This document shows positions 32,191-41,641 of a stretch of 64,000 bases of DNA, one piece after another. The stretch covers positions 5,272,293-5,336,292 of the forward strand of contig CM039210.1 of the NCBI GenBank assembly GCA_008360975.2, read 5' to 3'. The notes beneath the pieces are model-generated. The model worked only from the letters and a program-made list of their open reading frames with translations, did no database searches and was not told the DNA's origin. The translations under genes were made by a program, and so were the position numbers. Position 1 is the stretch's first letter, and each line of letters starts with the position of its first letter. Source of the DNA: Lichenostomus cassidix. Lineage: Eukaryota; Chordata; Aves; Passeriformes; Meliphagidae.

Positions 32191-32501
32191 AATTTAAGGT
32201 TTTTATGGAGTCAGAAAGCAAGGACTTTGAAAACATGTTTTAACTGATTTATAGAATTGTAATATAGAATTAAGTTTATAGATGCATTACCCAAGGTAAT
32301 GCTGGAGAGTCTTTCTGTTCACCCTAAATCAGCATCTGTTTTGGGCTCTGTTCGGTGGCTGGCCACGGCCGGGCAGACCCCTTATCGGTTTTTCATCTAG
32401 GCTCTGTTTGGTAACTGGCCACTACCAAACAGATCCTTCATGCTGAATTCACAGAGATTCACAAGCAATGCCTTCTGGTTCTTAAACAAAAAAGGGAGAG
32501 C
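32191..32501 (+). other. Provirus 3' leader without env; polypurine tract
   Basis: About 310 bp with no env coding trace. A short repeat (GGCTCTGTT(C/T)GGT.GCTGGCCAC) occurs twice (32343, 32400). Polypurine tract AAAAAAGGGAGAGC directly precedes the 3' LTR. Confidence 0.8.
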
Positions 32502-32763
32502 TGTGGCAGCACAGATCCTTTCCCACAGGAATTTTTCTCTTCTTCTATGTTTTCTAAATAAAGTTTCATGTTATTGAAAGCAGCTTTTGGACACAGGCGC
32601 TAAAACGCCTGGGCCAATCAATCCCTGGGGGGTGGATGATTGTTGGGCAATCCAAATAGCATTCTCGCATGTATATAAATCTGTTAATTATTTAATAAAG
32701 TAGTCTTTGAGCACTCTCAAAGGACTTGGAATTCTGCACTCCGCTATCGGTTAAACAGCGACA
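32502..32763 (+). mobile_element. 3' LTR of the provirus
   Basis: 262 bp, same ends as the 5' LTR, about 5% divergent by eye. Followed by the duplicated target TCTACC. Confidence 0.95.
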
Positions 32764-33287
32764 TCTACCCTACCTGAACTCTGTGGATGCCACGGGATAT
32801 GTAATTCCCATTTTGTTCCCAAGGCTTGAGTTATCTGCTGTAATACTCTTGATGTAAAATGTGTTCCCCTATCTGAGTCTTTTCTATTAACCATTCCATA
32901 CCTGGGAATAATTTGTTCCATAAGGGTTTTACATACTACATTAGCTGTAGCTCTGACAGTAGGGACTGCTTCTACCCAATGAGTCAAATGGTCTATTATT
33001 ACCAATAGAAACTTCCACCTCTGTACTTGGGGAAGTTCAGTAAAGTCTACTTGGATACTCTGGAATGGTCTCAGAGCTAATTCATGACCCCCTGGGGTTG
33101 TTTTTCTCATTACTTTTTTATTTACTTTCTGGCAAGATATGCATTTTTCAGTTACTTGTTTTGCCACTCCAAAGATCCCAATACATCCATAATTCCTTAA
33201 AAAATTATCACATAATGCCTGAGTACCCCAATGAGTCTTCTGATGCATATTTTCTAATATTTTTCTAGTTAGTGGCTTATTAAGCAA
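32764..33287 (-). pseudogene. ERV1 integrase, zinc domain and proximal core
   Basis: Minus frame: HQKTHWGTQALCDNF and CISCQKVNKK (His/Cys zinc module), core Asp in QVDFTELPQ, second Asp in KDSDRGTHFTS, ending HPQSSGRV at the provirus insertion. The catalytic Glu lies across the insertion at about 25730. Gammaretrovirus-like. Confidence 0.9.
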
Positions 33288-33288
33288 C

Positions 33289-34783
33289 TGCCTCCCATCA
33301 GAAAGCCTCCACTTCCCAGACTGATCTTGTTTCCCCCTGTTTTACTTAACTCTTTCTCTTCTGCTTCATTAAACTTTGGAATTGCCAATTCTTCCTTGTC
33401 TTGGGTCAAAATTAACATAACCCTTTCCGTCCCATGTTCTGCTGCATCTTTAGCTTCTTGATCTGCTAAATTATTCCCTCTCATTTCTGGGGTCATTCCC
33501 CTTTGGTGTCCCTTGACATGCACTATAGCTATTTCTTCAGGTAATTTTAATGCCTCTAAAACCTCTAAAATAAGTCCTCCATGTATCAGTCCCTTTCTTT
33601 TTAAATTCAATAACCCCCTTTCTTCCCAAATTTTTCCAAAAGTGTGTACTACTCCAAAGGCATACTTTGAATCAGTATATATGGTCCTTTTTTTTTTTTA
33701 TTGCCAAATATTCCAATGCCCTTTTCAGAGCATATAACTCACAAGACTGAGCTGACCAATTTGAAGGTAATTTCCCTTTTTCGATAGTTTGCATATTCCT
33801 CCCATCAACCAGGGCATATCCTGACACTCTTTTTCCTTGAATGCATCTAGATGACCCATCCACAAATATTTTTTCTCCTTCTAGGAGGGCCTGTTCTACT
33901 AAGTCTTCCGGAATCTTAGTTTGATATTGTATAATTTCTAAACAATTATGTGTTAAATTATCTTTTGGTTCTCCATATAAAAATTGAGCTAGATTCAAAC
34001 TCTTGTTTATTTTTAGTGTCAGGTCATTACCATTTATTAGAATTGCTTCATATTTTAATATTCTGGAATCTGTTAACCACTTTTCAGCTTTTTGATTTAA
34101 TATATTTCGAACTGCATGAGGGGTACCCACAATGAGCTTACTTCCAAAAGTCAGTTTATGGCTCTCTTCTACTAAAATTGCAGTTGCCGCTATAGCTTGA
34201 ATACACACTGGCCAGCCATGACTTACTGGGTCTAGTAATTTAGATAAAAAGGCCACCGGCCTTTTTACTCCCCCCCATTCTTGGACTAAAACTCCATGAG
34301 CCACTCCACCTTCCACATTCACATACAGGTAAAAGGGTTCTTCCAATGAAGGTAAACTCAAAGCTGGTACTGAAGCCAGCTTAGACTTCAATTCTTCTAA
34401 TTTATTGTCATCTTCCTTAGTCCACTCTATATGGTCTCCTCCTGCCAATTTCTCATATAAAAATTTTACTGCTTGAGTATATCTTTCAATCCATAATCTA
34501 CAGTATCCCAATAATCCAAATAGTCTTCTTACTTCCTTCTTTGAAGAAGGAGGGGGGAGAGATAAAATCCCTGAAATCCTCTCAGGATTTAGCTTTCAGC
34601 TGCCTTTACTTATCAGGTGTCCAAGATATTTGACTTCTGATTCTACAAACTGCAATTTCCCTTTTGACACTCTTAATCCCCTTTCCCCAAGAAAATTCAA
34701 AAGCCCTATGGTAGCTTCCCTAACTTCAGTTTCCACTTCCCCTGATAATAAAAGATCATCCACATATTGGATAATCTGTTTTC
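33289..34783 (-). pseudogene. ERV1 RT palm, connection and RNase H
   Basis: After the LTR at 34789-35864 the frame resumes HPGKQIIQYVDDLLLSGE (YVDD box near 34760). One TGA follows KGS (about 34602). A 279-codon frame (34511-33672) spans the connection and RNase H (IFVDGSSRCIQ, SAQSCELYAL). A frame slip at an A12-type run near 33691-33702 moves the rest (TDSKYAF, HVKGHQRG, NNLADQEAK) to frame 33610-33269. YVDD and the RNase H layout are gammaretroviral. Confidence 0.9.
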
Positions 34784-34788
34784 CAGGG

Positions 34789-35864
34789 TGTGGTAGGATG
34801 CCCCCCCTCCCTGATCGGTGGCCAGAGATGGATGGCTCAGATTAGGTTGATAGCTTAATCTGAGCTATCTGGTGTTGGTGACTTAAAGTCTAAGGTGAGA
34901 TACTGAGAGAATGCTGTTGGAAAACGCAGTTTTCCAGCAAAACTTATGCTAACCAAACAGGCCTGAACGGAGCCTCAGCATAGCCAGGCCTCAGTGAAAG
35001 TTGTTTTGAAGAGCTGACGCCTGAGAACCACAGCTGTGTTTCTGAGCTGTGGGAAGAATGTCAGGAGAAAGATTAGGGAGTCAGAAGTGTTATGAGAAAA
35101 GAATAAGGGCGTTAACAGGAGGATCCCTGAATGTGTGAGAACAGACTGCAGGTGTGTGTGTAGCTATGAATAGTAACTTCTGTAACAGTATATAAGTCTC
35201 TCGTTTGGTGAAATAAAATGGAGCTTACTTTATATCTCATATTGAGACTGCTGTGAGTTTCCCTCTCGTCGCAATGTCAGAATGCAAAAAATTTTTAGTG
35301 ACCACAAATCCACACTTTTTTCCTATAAAAACACCACGAAATCTCAGAAAAGGTAGAAGCTTTTCTACATGGATACTGAAAACTTCTCCCCTGAGCTTGG
35401 ACGCAAGCTCTGTGGTAACTTCTTGCGAGATTGAGGGAGGATTCTAATGCATCTCAGCTCTAAAATTGGATTTGGTAAGATCATTGGTTTCCGATATTCT
35501 ATTATTCCGGCTAACTTATAGGTACCTTTCTTAACTTGCATTATAGTTCAAGCAAGCATTTCTTAACTTGCATTTTTAGCTATTTCTATAGTTCAAGCAA
35601 GCATTTACCCCATAATTGCATTTTAGCTATTATAGTTTTGCAATTATGCATTCATTGTGTGTGTGTGTATGTATGTCAATCTGTTCTATGTTTGTATGTT
35701 TGTTATTTTCTGTGCCTAATAAATGGTATTTTTAGACTAATCGGCCAAATATCAAAGATCCTTGCGAACGGGACCGAATCTTGGGGAGCTAGCTACCCTA
35801 CTCTGTTGCTAGAAGCCTGGCAAACAGCAGAAACTCATAAGGCTCCCGTCTCCCATGTAAGACA
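34789..35864 (+). mobile_element. LTR of the TGTCTT family inserted in ERV1 RT, itself carrying a nested LTR
   Basis: Plus-oriented (AATAAA near 35719), TGTGGTAGGATG to GTAAGACA, flanked by a perfect 5-bp duplication CAGGG (34784-34788 and 35865-35869). Net of the nested 365-bp LTR it is about 705 bp. Homologous to 7098-7865. Internal TTCAAGCAAGCATTTCTTAACTTGCA-type units are fewer than in that copy. Confidence 0.9.
34915..35279 (+). mobile_element. Nested solo LTR, TGTTGGAAAACGC family
   Basis: 365 bp from TGTTGGAAAACGCAG to GCAATGTCA with a perfect 6-bp duplication GAATGC (34909-34914 and 35280-35285). TATA-like GTATATAAG near 35189 and AATAAA near 35212. Its first 23 bp match, with one difference, the sequence at the very edge of the assembly gap (37940-37962). 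Confidence 0.92.
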
Positions 35865-36366
35865 CAGGGGGAGTGGGGAAAGCCTGTAGTATTTCTTCTA
35901 AAACCTGTCCAAACTCAGGGATTCAGTAAATCCTTGTGGTAGTGTTGTCCACCTTAACTGCTGCTTTCTCCCAGTAGTCGGATCTTCCCACTCAAAGGCA
36001 AAAATATTTTAACTATCCTCTGCCAAGGGGCAGGCCCAGAAGGCGTCTTTAAGATCCACTACACTAAACCACTGGTGTTGAGCTGGGACTTTACTTAAAA
36101 GAGTATAGGGGTTTGGTACCACTGGATAACGTGTCCGAGTCCTCTTGTTAACTTCCCTCAAATCTTGTACCAATCTGTAAGTCCCATCAGACTTCTTTAC
36201 TGGGAGAATAGGGGTGTTATGAGGAGACATACAAGGCTCCAACGTCCCATCCTTTATCAAACCTTCTATTACCAGTTTTAACCCTTCTCTCCCCTCCAGG
36301 GATATAGGGTACTGGCGGACACATATGGGACATTCTTCTCTCTCAATCGTGACCCTTATAGGGTCA
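35865..36366 (-). pseudogene. ERV1 RT N-terminal part (fingers)
   Basis: Minus frame: RQYPISLEGREGLKLVIEGL, LVQDLREVNKRT, first catalytic Asp in FSVVDLKDAFWACPL, then a TAA and LPQGFTES in the same frame, a second stop near 35910, and interruption by the LTR at 35864. Upstream gag and protease of this copy are missing; it is cut at 36366 by a partial LTR. Confidence 0.88.
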
Positions 36367-36438
36367 TGTCCTAGGTTACAATATAGATGCATTTAAGTAT
36401 TCTATTACCACCAGCTGTGGGCCGTTAGCTGTTATCAC
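36367..36438 (+). mobile_element. Truncated LTR, TGTCCTAGG family
   Basis: About 72 bp identical in type to the start of 14774-15239 (TGTCCTAGGTTACAATATAGATGC...), broken off where the ERV2 LTR begins. Probably the landing site of ERV2. Confidence 0.75.
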
Positions 36439-36961
36439 CTAACGCGGAGGGGGAGGAGGGGTGGAACCAGGCCTCTGCGTTTACCGAAAGTGTCTCTATG
36501 GCTATCGAGAGATCACTCCAGCCAGCACTGCTCTGGTGCTGTACAGAAAGGCCCTTCTCACACCCGTGCCGGTGTAAGGCACATATTCTCACTCACCCAC
36601 GGAGTTGGATAACTCGTGCGTCACCAGAGACAAAGAACTCAGAGCGCTCAGTCAGCTGGAGGTTCCAGGGGTTTATTCTGAAGGGTTCCAGGGTGAAAGA
36701 GGGCGAGAGACCCCAGCCGTCTACATTTAAAGGGATGGCTGGAGGGTCAGGGGAGAGGAGGCGGGGGGAACACCACAACCAATGGAAAGAAGGAAGGGAT
36801 GGAATCAGGGGTTAGGTTACAGCTGGGGGGATTTACATAATTTGGGGAGGGACCATCGTGTTCTCCAGGGGGGCTAAGATGTCTCCCACCAGTGAAGCTT
36901 TGTGGTACTGGAACCACTCAGCTCCCCAGCAGTTCCTGAGGTGGTATTATTCACCCCAACA
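36439..36961 (-). mobile_element. ERV2 3' LTR
   Basis: Minus strand: the purine tract AATAAGGAAGGGGGAG precedes TGTTGGGGTGAATAATACC at 36961. TATA-like TTTAAATG and AATAAA (CAGAATAAACCCC) follow in order. The far end near 36439 is blurred because the flanking LTR shares TGTTATCACC with it. The env C-terminal codons run about 29 residues into this LTR. Confidence 0.75.
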
Positions 36962-37542
36962 ACTCCCCCTTCCTTATTTAAAGGAAAGGCCTCCCCTACT
37001 TGCTTAGTTAAACACTTCTTGAGGCAACCGAACAAGCTTAGAACAAGGAAAATTATTAGGATCACCCACAGTCCAGTTTTGACTAAGGATGCTAGCCATC
37101 CCTGAAGTCCCCACTGTCCGAAAAGATCGCCAATCCAGTCTGCTTCTTTTTCTGTCTTCAGTTCTTTGATTTGATCCTTTATTTTCTGTATCGTCGCGTG
37201 GATGCTCTGGCTATGAGATGACAGGTTAAAGCAACACAGTCCTTCGAATTCCTCACAGCCATGTCCATGGGCCAATAAAAGAAAATCGATGGCTGCTCTG
37301 TTTTGCAGTGTTGCATGCCTGGTGGTTTCTTCATCTTCAAGAAGCTGAGAGAGGGCACTCGAGGTTAGGTTAGCATGCTTTCCGAGCCAGCACTCAAGGT
37401 GGCTGAGTTCACCTAAGGCTTTTGCTGCTGCTACTCCAGGCAGGAAAAATGATGCAGCAATCCTTTTAGACAATGTCCAATTGATAATTTCGCTATCACA
37501 ATTAGGATCTAATTGTTGTATATTTCTTTTTTGGCGGGCCAA
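36874..37542 (-). CDS. ERV2 Env transmembrane subunit, open (222 codons)
   Basis: Minus frame open from the base after the SU stop. It starts with an R-x-K-R cleavage site (RQKR), has a hydrophobic fusion-peptide-like segment (FFLPGVAAAKAL), a heptad region, an immunosuppressive-like stretch (LQNRAAIDFLLLAHGHG), C-x6-CC (CEEFEGLCC), a membrane anchor (LWVILIIFLVLSLFGC) and a cytoplasmic tail overlapping the LTR. It resembles alpharetroviral transmembrane proteins more than the gammaretroviral one in ERV1. It is separated from the surface subunit by one TGA, so it is not part of an open full env. Confidence 0.8.
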   Translation of the reverse strand: MARQKRNIQQLDPNCDSEIINWTLSKRIAASFFLPGVAAAKALGELSHLECWLGKHANLTSSALSQLLEDEETTRHATLQNRAAIDFLLLAHGHGCEEFEGLCCFNLSSHSQSIHATIQKIKDQIKELKTEKEADWIGDLFGQWGLQGWLASLVKTGLWVILIIFLVLSLFGCLKKCLTKQVGEAFPLNKEGGVVGVNNTTSGTAGELSGSSTTKLHWWETS

Positions 37543-37939
37543 TCAAGTATGGTTTCTCCAATGTAGAATTTGGGTTTTGTTGGGTGCTAGTACAGAAAGC
37601 CTGCCAAGAGTGCACGGTCCCCCTTGGAGCTGGGATGGGATTCCAGACCACGCCTGATTCCCGCAAATCAGGAACATACCTTTGGGCAGCACTTTGGGGT
37701 GTACAGATGACTCTGTTGGGATGACCTTTTTATCCTGACACCAATTACTGACAGAGTAAACCTTTCCATGGGGTGTTGCTTTTCTACTATGACTTAATTT
37801 CTGGTGTTCTGACCAGGATAATGCCATCCCTCTTTTCGGGCTGAAGACAAACTTGAGGCAAAGGGTAGCCTGGGAGGACCCCAATAATAGTAATTCGTGG
37901 GGTTCCTCTGGTGCTGTTGCCAGCGTGCTTACCCATTTC
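37543..37939 (-). pseudogene. ERV2 Env surface subunit, C-terminal part, cut by LTR and gap
   Basis: Open minus frame of about 130 codons ([20 protein letters not shown] ... [15 protein letters not shown] ... [10 protein letters not shown]) ending HT-TGA just before the TM part. Upstream (towards 37962) it is broken by the start of an inserted LTR, and the rest of the surface subunit, pol and gag should lie beyond, but the assembly has a gap and then the mirrored arm. Confidence 0.75.
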
Positions 37940-37962
37940 TGTTGGAAAACGCAATTTTCCAG
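37940..37962 (+). mobile_element. First 23 bp of an LTR (TGTTGGAAAACGC family) at the gap edge
   Basis: TGTTGGAAAACGCAATTTTC plus CAG matches the start of the solo LTR at 34915 with one substitution. The rest is in the gap. Confidence 0.85.
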
Positions 37963-38462
37963 NNNNNNNNNNNNNNNNNNNNNNNNNNNNNNNNNNNNNN
38001 NNNNNNNNNNNNNNNNNNNNNNNNNNNNNNNNNNNNNNNNNNNNNNNNNNNNNNNNNNNNNNNNNNNNNNNNNNNNNNNNNNNNNNNNNNNNNNNNNNNN
38101 NNNNNNNNNNNNNNNNNNNNNNNNNNNNNNNNNNNNNNNNNNNNNNNNNNNNNNNNNNNNNNNNNNNNNNNNNNNNNNNNNNNNNNNNNNNNNNNNNNNN
38201 NNNNNNNNNNNNNNNNNNNNNNNNNNNNNNNNNNNNNNNNNNNNNNNNNNNNNNNNNNNNNNNNNNNNNNNNNNNNNNNNNNNNNNNNNNNNNNNNNNNN
38301 NNNNNNNNNNNNNNNNNNNNNNNNNNNNNNNNNNNNNNNNNNNNNNNNNNNNNNNNNNNNNNNNNNNNNNNNNNNNNNNNNNNNNNNNNNNNNNNNNNNN
38401 NNNNNNNNNNNNNNNNNNNNNNNNNNNNNNNNNNNNNNNNNNNNNNNNNNNNNNNNNNNNNN
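37963..38462. other. Assembly gap, exactly 500 N
   Basis: A round 500-base N run indicates a placeholder of unknown true size. It lies at the exact centre of the inverted repeat. Confidence 0.98.
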
Positions 38463-38485
38463 CTGGAAAATTGCGTTTTCCAACA
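38463..38485 (-). mobile_element. LTR terminus at right gap edge (mirror of 37940-37962)
   Basis: Reverse complement of the left gap edge; the LTR start faces the gap from both sides. Confidence 0.85.
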
Positions 38486-38882
38486 GAAATGGGTAAGCAC
38501 GCTGGCAACAGCACCAGAGGAACCCCACGAATTACTATTATTGGGGTCCTCCCAGGCTACCCTTTGCCTCAAGTTTGTCTTCAGCCCGAAAAGAGGGATG
38601 GCATTATCCTGGTCAGAACACCAGAAATTAAGTCATAGTAGAAAAGCAACACCCCATGGAAAGGTTTACTCTGTCAGTAATTGGTGTCAGGATAAAAAGG
38701 TCATCCCAACAGAGTCATCTGTACACCCCAAAGTGCTGCCCAAAGGTATGTTCCTGATTTGCGGGAATCAGGCGTGGTCTGGAATCCCATCCCAGCTCCA
38801 AGGGGGACCGTGCACTCTTGGCAGGCTTTCTGTACTAGCACCCAACAAAACCCAAATTCTACATTGGAGAAACCATACTTGA
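38486..38882 (+). pseudogene. ERV2 Env surface subunit fragment (mirror copy)
   Basis: Identical to 37543-37939 on the opposite strand; ends with TGA directly before the transmembrane frame. Confidence 0.75.
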
Positions 38883-39551
38883 TTGGCCCGCCAAAAAAGA
38901 AATATACAACAATTAGATCCTAATTGTGATAGCGAAATTATCAATTGGACATTGTCTAAAAGGATTGCTGCATCATTTTTCCTGCCTGGAGTAGCAGCAG
39001 CAAAAGCCTTAGGTGAACTCAGCCACCTTGAGTGCTGGCTCGGAAAGCATGCTAACCTAACCTCGAGTGCCCTCTCTCAGCTTCTTGAAGATGAAGAAAC
39101 CACCAGGCATGCAACACTGCAAAACAGAGCAGCCATCGATTTTCTTTTATTGGCCCATGGACATGGCTGTGAGGAATTCGAAGGACTGTGTTGCTTTAAC
39201 CTGTCATCTCATAGCCAGAGCATCCACGCGACGATACAGAAAATAAAGGATCAAATCAAAGAACTGAAGACAGAAAAAGAAGCAGACTGGATTGGCGATC
39301 TTTTCGGACAGTGGGGACTTCAGGGATGGCTAGCATCCTTAGTCAAAACTGGACTGTGGGTGATCCTAATAATTTTCCTTGTTCTAAGCTTGTTCGGTTG
39401 CCTCAAGAAGTGTTTAACTAAGCAAGTAGGGGAGGCCTTTCCTTTAAATAAGGAAGGGGGAGTTGTTGGGGTGAATAATACCACCTCAGGAACTGCTGGG
39501 GAGCTGAGTGGTTCCAGTACCACAAAGCTTCACTGGTGGGAGACATCTTAG
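38883..39551 (+). CDS. ERV2 Env transmembrane subunit (mirror copy)
   Basis: Identical 222-codon frame to 36874-37542: cleavage site, fusion-like segment, C-x6-CC and anchor all present. Confidence 0.8.
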   Translation: MARQKRNIQQLDPNCDSEIINWTLSKRIAASFFLPGVAAAKALGELSHLECWLGKHANLTSSALSQLLEDEETTRHATLQNRAAIDFLLLAHGHGCEEFEGLCCFNLSSHSQSIHATIQKIKDQIKELKTEKEADWIGDLFGQWGLQGWLASLVKTGLWVILIIFLVLSLFGCLKKCLTKQVGEAFPLNKEGGVVGVNNTTSGTAGELSGSSTTKLHWWETS

Positions 39552-39986
39552 CCCCCCTGGAGAACACGATGGTCCCTCCCCAAATTATGTAAATCCCCCC
39601 AGCTGTAACCTAACCCCTGATTCCATCCCTTCCTTCTTTCCATTGGTTGTGGTGTTCCCCCCGCCTCCTCTCCCCTGACCCTCCAGCCATCCCTTTAAAT
39701 GTAGACGGCTGGGGTCTCTCGCCCTCTTTCACCCTGGAACCCTTCAGAATAAACCCCTGGAACCTCCAGCTGACTGAGCGCTCTGAGTTCTTTGTCTCTG
39801 GTGACGCACGAGTTATCCAACTCCGTGGGTGAGTGAGAATATGTGCCTTACACCGGCACGGGTGTGAGAAGGGCCTTTCTGTACAGCACCAGAGCAGTGC
39901 TGGCTGGAGTGATCTCTCGATAGCCATAGAGACACTTTCGGTAAACGCAGAGGCCTGGTTCCACCCCTCCTCCCCCTCCGCGTTAG
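39464..39986 (+). mobile_element. ERV2 3' LTR (mirror copy)
   Basis: Mirror of 36439-36961. Purine tract AGGAAGGGGGAG lies at about 39451-39462; AATAAA near 39749. Confidence 0.75.
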
Positions 39987-40058
39987 GTGATAACAGCTAA
40001 CGGCCCACAGCTGGTGGTAATAGAATACTTAAATGCATCTATATTGTAACCTAGGACA
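39987..40058 (-). mobile_element. Truncated TGTCCTAGG-family LTR (mirror copy)
   Basis: Mirror of 36367-36438. Confidence 0.7.
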
Positions 40059-40560
40059 TGACCCTATAAGGGTCACGATTGAGAGAGAAGAATGTCCCAT
40101 ATGTGTCCGCCAGTACCCTATATCCCTGGAGGGGAGAGAAGGGTTAAAACTGGTAATAGAAGGTTTGATAAAGGATGGGACGTTGGAGCCTTGTATGTCT
40201 CCTCATAACACCCCTATTCTCCCAGTAAAGAAGTCTGATGGGACTTACAGATTGGTACAAGATTTGAGGGAAGTTAACAAGAGGACTCGGACACGTTATC
40301 CAGTGGTACCAAACCCCTATACTCTTTTAAGTAAAGTCCCAGCTCAACACCAGTGGTTTAGTGTAGTGGATCTTAAAGACGCCTTCTGGGCCTGCCCCTT
40401 GGCAGAGGATAGTTAAAATATTTTTGCCTTTGAGTGGGAAGATCCGACTACTGGGAGAAAGCAGCAGTTAAGGTGGACAACACTACCACAAGGATTTACT
40501 GAATCCCTGAGTTTGGACAGGTTTTAGAAGAAATACTACAGGCTTTCCCCACTCCCCCTG
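40059..40560 (+). pseudogene. ERV1 RT N-terminal part (mirror copy)
   Basis: Mirror of 35865-36366, with the same two stops and the same LTR break at 40561. Confidence 0.88.
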
Positions 40561-41636
40561 TGTCTTACATGGGAGACGGGAGCCTTATGAGTTTCTGCTG
40601 TTTGCCAGGCTTCTAGCAACAGAGTAGGGTAGCTAGCTCCCCAAGATTCGGTCCCGTTCGCAAGGATCTTTGATATTTGGCCGATTAGTCTAAAAATACC
40701 ATTTATTAGGCACAGAAAATAACAAACATACAAACATAGAACAGATTGACATACATACACACACACACAATGAATGCATAATTGCAAAACTATAATAGCT
40801 AAAATGCAATTATGGGGTAAATGCTTGCTTGAACTATAGAAATAGCTAAAAATGCAAGTTAAGAAATGCTTGCTTGAACTATAATGCAAGTTAAGAAAGG
40901 TACCTATAAGTTAGCCGGAATAATAGAATATCGGAAACCAATGATCTTACCAAATCCAATTTTAGAGCTGAGATGCATTAGAATCCTCCCTCAATCTCGC
41001 AAGAAGTTACCACAGAGCTTGCGTCCAAGCTCAGGGGAGAAGTTTTCAGTATCCATGTAGAAAAGCTTCTACCTTTTCTGAGATTTCGTGGTGTTTTTAT
41101 AGGAAAAAAGTGTGGATTTGTGGTCACTAAAAATTTTTTGCATTCTGACATTGCGACGAGAGGGAAACTCACAGCAGTCTCAATATGAGATATAAAGTAA
41201 GCTCCATTTTATTTCACCAAACGAGAGACTTATATACTGTTACAGAAGTTACTATTCATAGCTACACACACACCTGCAGTCTGTTCTCACACATTCAGGG
41301 ATCCTCCTGTTAACGCCCTTATTCTTTTCTCATAACACTTCTGACTCCCTAATCTTTCTCCTGACATTCTTCCCACAGCTCAGAAACACAGCTGTGGTTC
41401 TCAGGCGTCAGCTCTTCAAAACAACTTTCACTGAGGCCTGGCTATGCTGAGGCTCCGTTCAGGCCTGTTTGGTTAGCATAAGTTTTGCTGGAAAACTGCG
41501 TTTTCCAACAGCATTCTCTCAGTATCTCACCTTAGACTTTAAGTCACCAACACCAGATAGCTCAGATTAAGCTATCAACCTAATCTGAGCCATCCATCTC
41601 TGGCCACCGATCAGGGAGGGGGGGCATCCTACCACA
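40561..41636 (-). mobile_element. TGTCTT-family LTR with nested LTR (mirror copy)
   Basis: Mirror of 34789-35864; 5-bp duplication CCCTG at 40556-40560 and 41637-41641. Confidence 0.9.
41146..41510 (-). mobile_element. Nested TGTTGGAAAACGC-family solo LTR (mirror copy)
   Basis: Mirror of 34915-35279 with the same 6-bp duplication (GCATTC on this strand). Confidence 0.92.
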
Positions 41637-41641
41637 CCCTG

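Larger units (their letters stand above)
25733..32763 (+). mobile_element. Env-less betaretrovirus-like provirus, complete with both LTRs
   Basis: 7031 bp with TG...CA ends and a perfect 6-bp duplication TCTACC (25727-25732 and 32764-32769). Order: 5' LTR, PBS, gag (matrix/Pro-rich, capsid, one CCHC knuckle), dUTPase-protease, RT, RNase H, integrase, polypurine tract, 3' LTR. Only about 310 bp separate the integrase stop from the 3' LTR, so there is no env. Stops and shifts in gag and pol plus substituted catalytic residues make it defective. Its LTRs differ at about 13 of 262 sites plus two short indels (counted by eye). It sits inside ERV1 integrase in the opposite direction. Confidence 0.95.
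16077..37962 (+). repeat. Left arm of a 21,886-bp inverted repeat
   Basis: Every feature here has a partner at 76425-x on the other strand. All paired ORFs have identical translations and coordinate sums, and an 11-nt A/T run checked in both arms is the same length, so there is no net indel. The outer limit is 16077; the last five matching bases (GGGCA) may be coincidence with an ERV end. Confidence 0.97.

Noticed and set aside
32191..32501. Search for an env gene in the 25733-32763 provirus
   Set aside because: Only about 310 bp between integrase and polypurine tract, with no hydrophobic or cysteine-rich frame; no env is present.
37543..38882. Long open frames (199-323 codons) crossing the gap on both strands
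   Set aside because: They exist only because N codons contain no stops; only the ERV2 surface fragment outside the gap is real coding trace.
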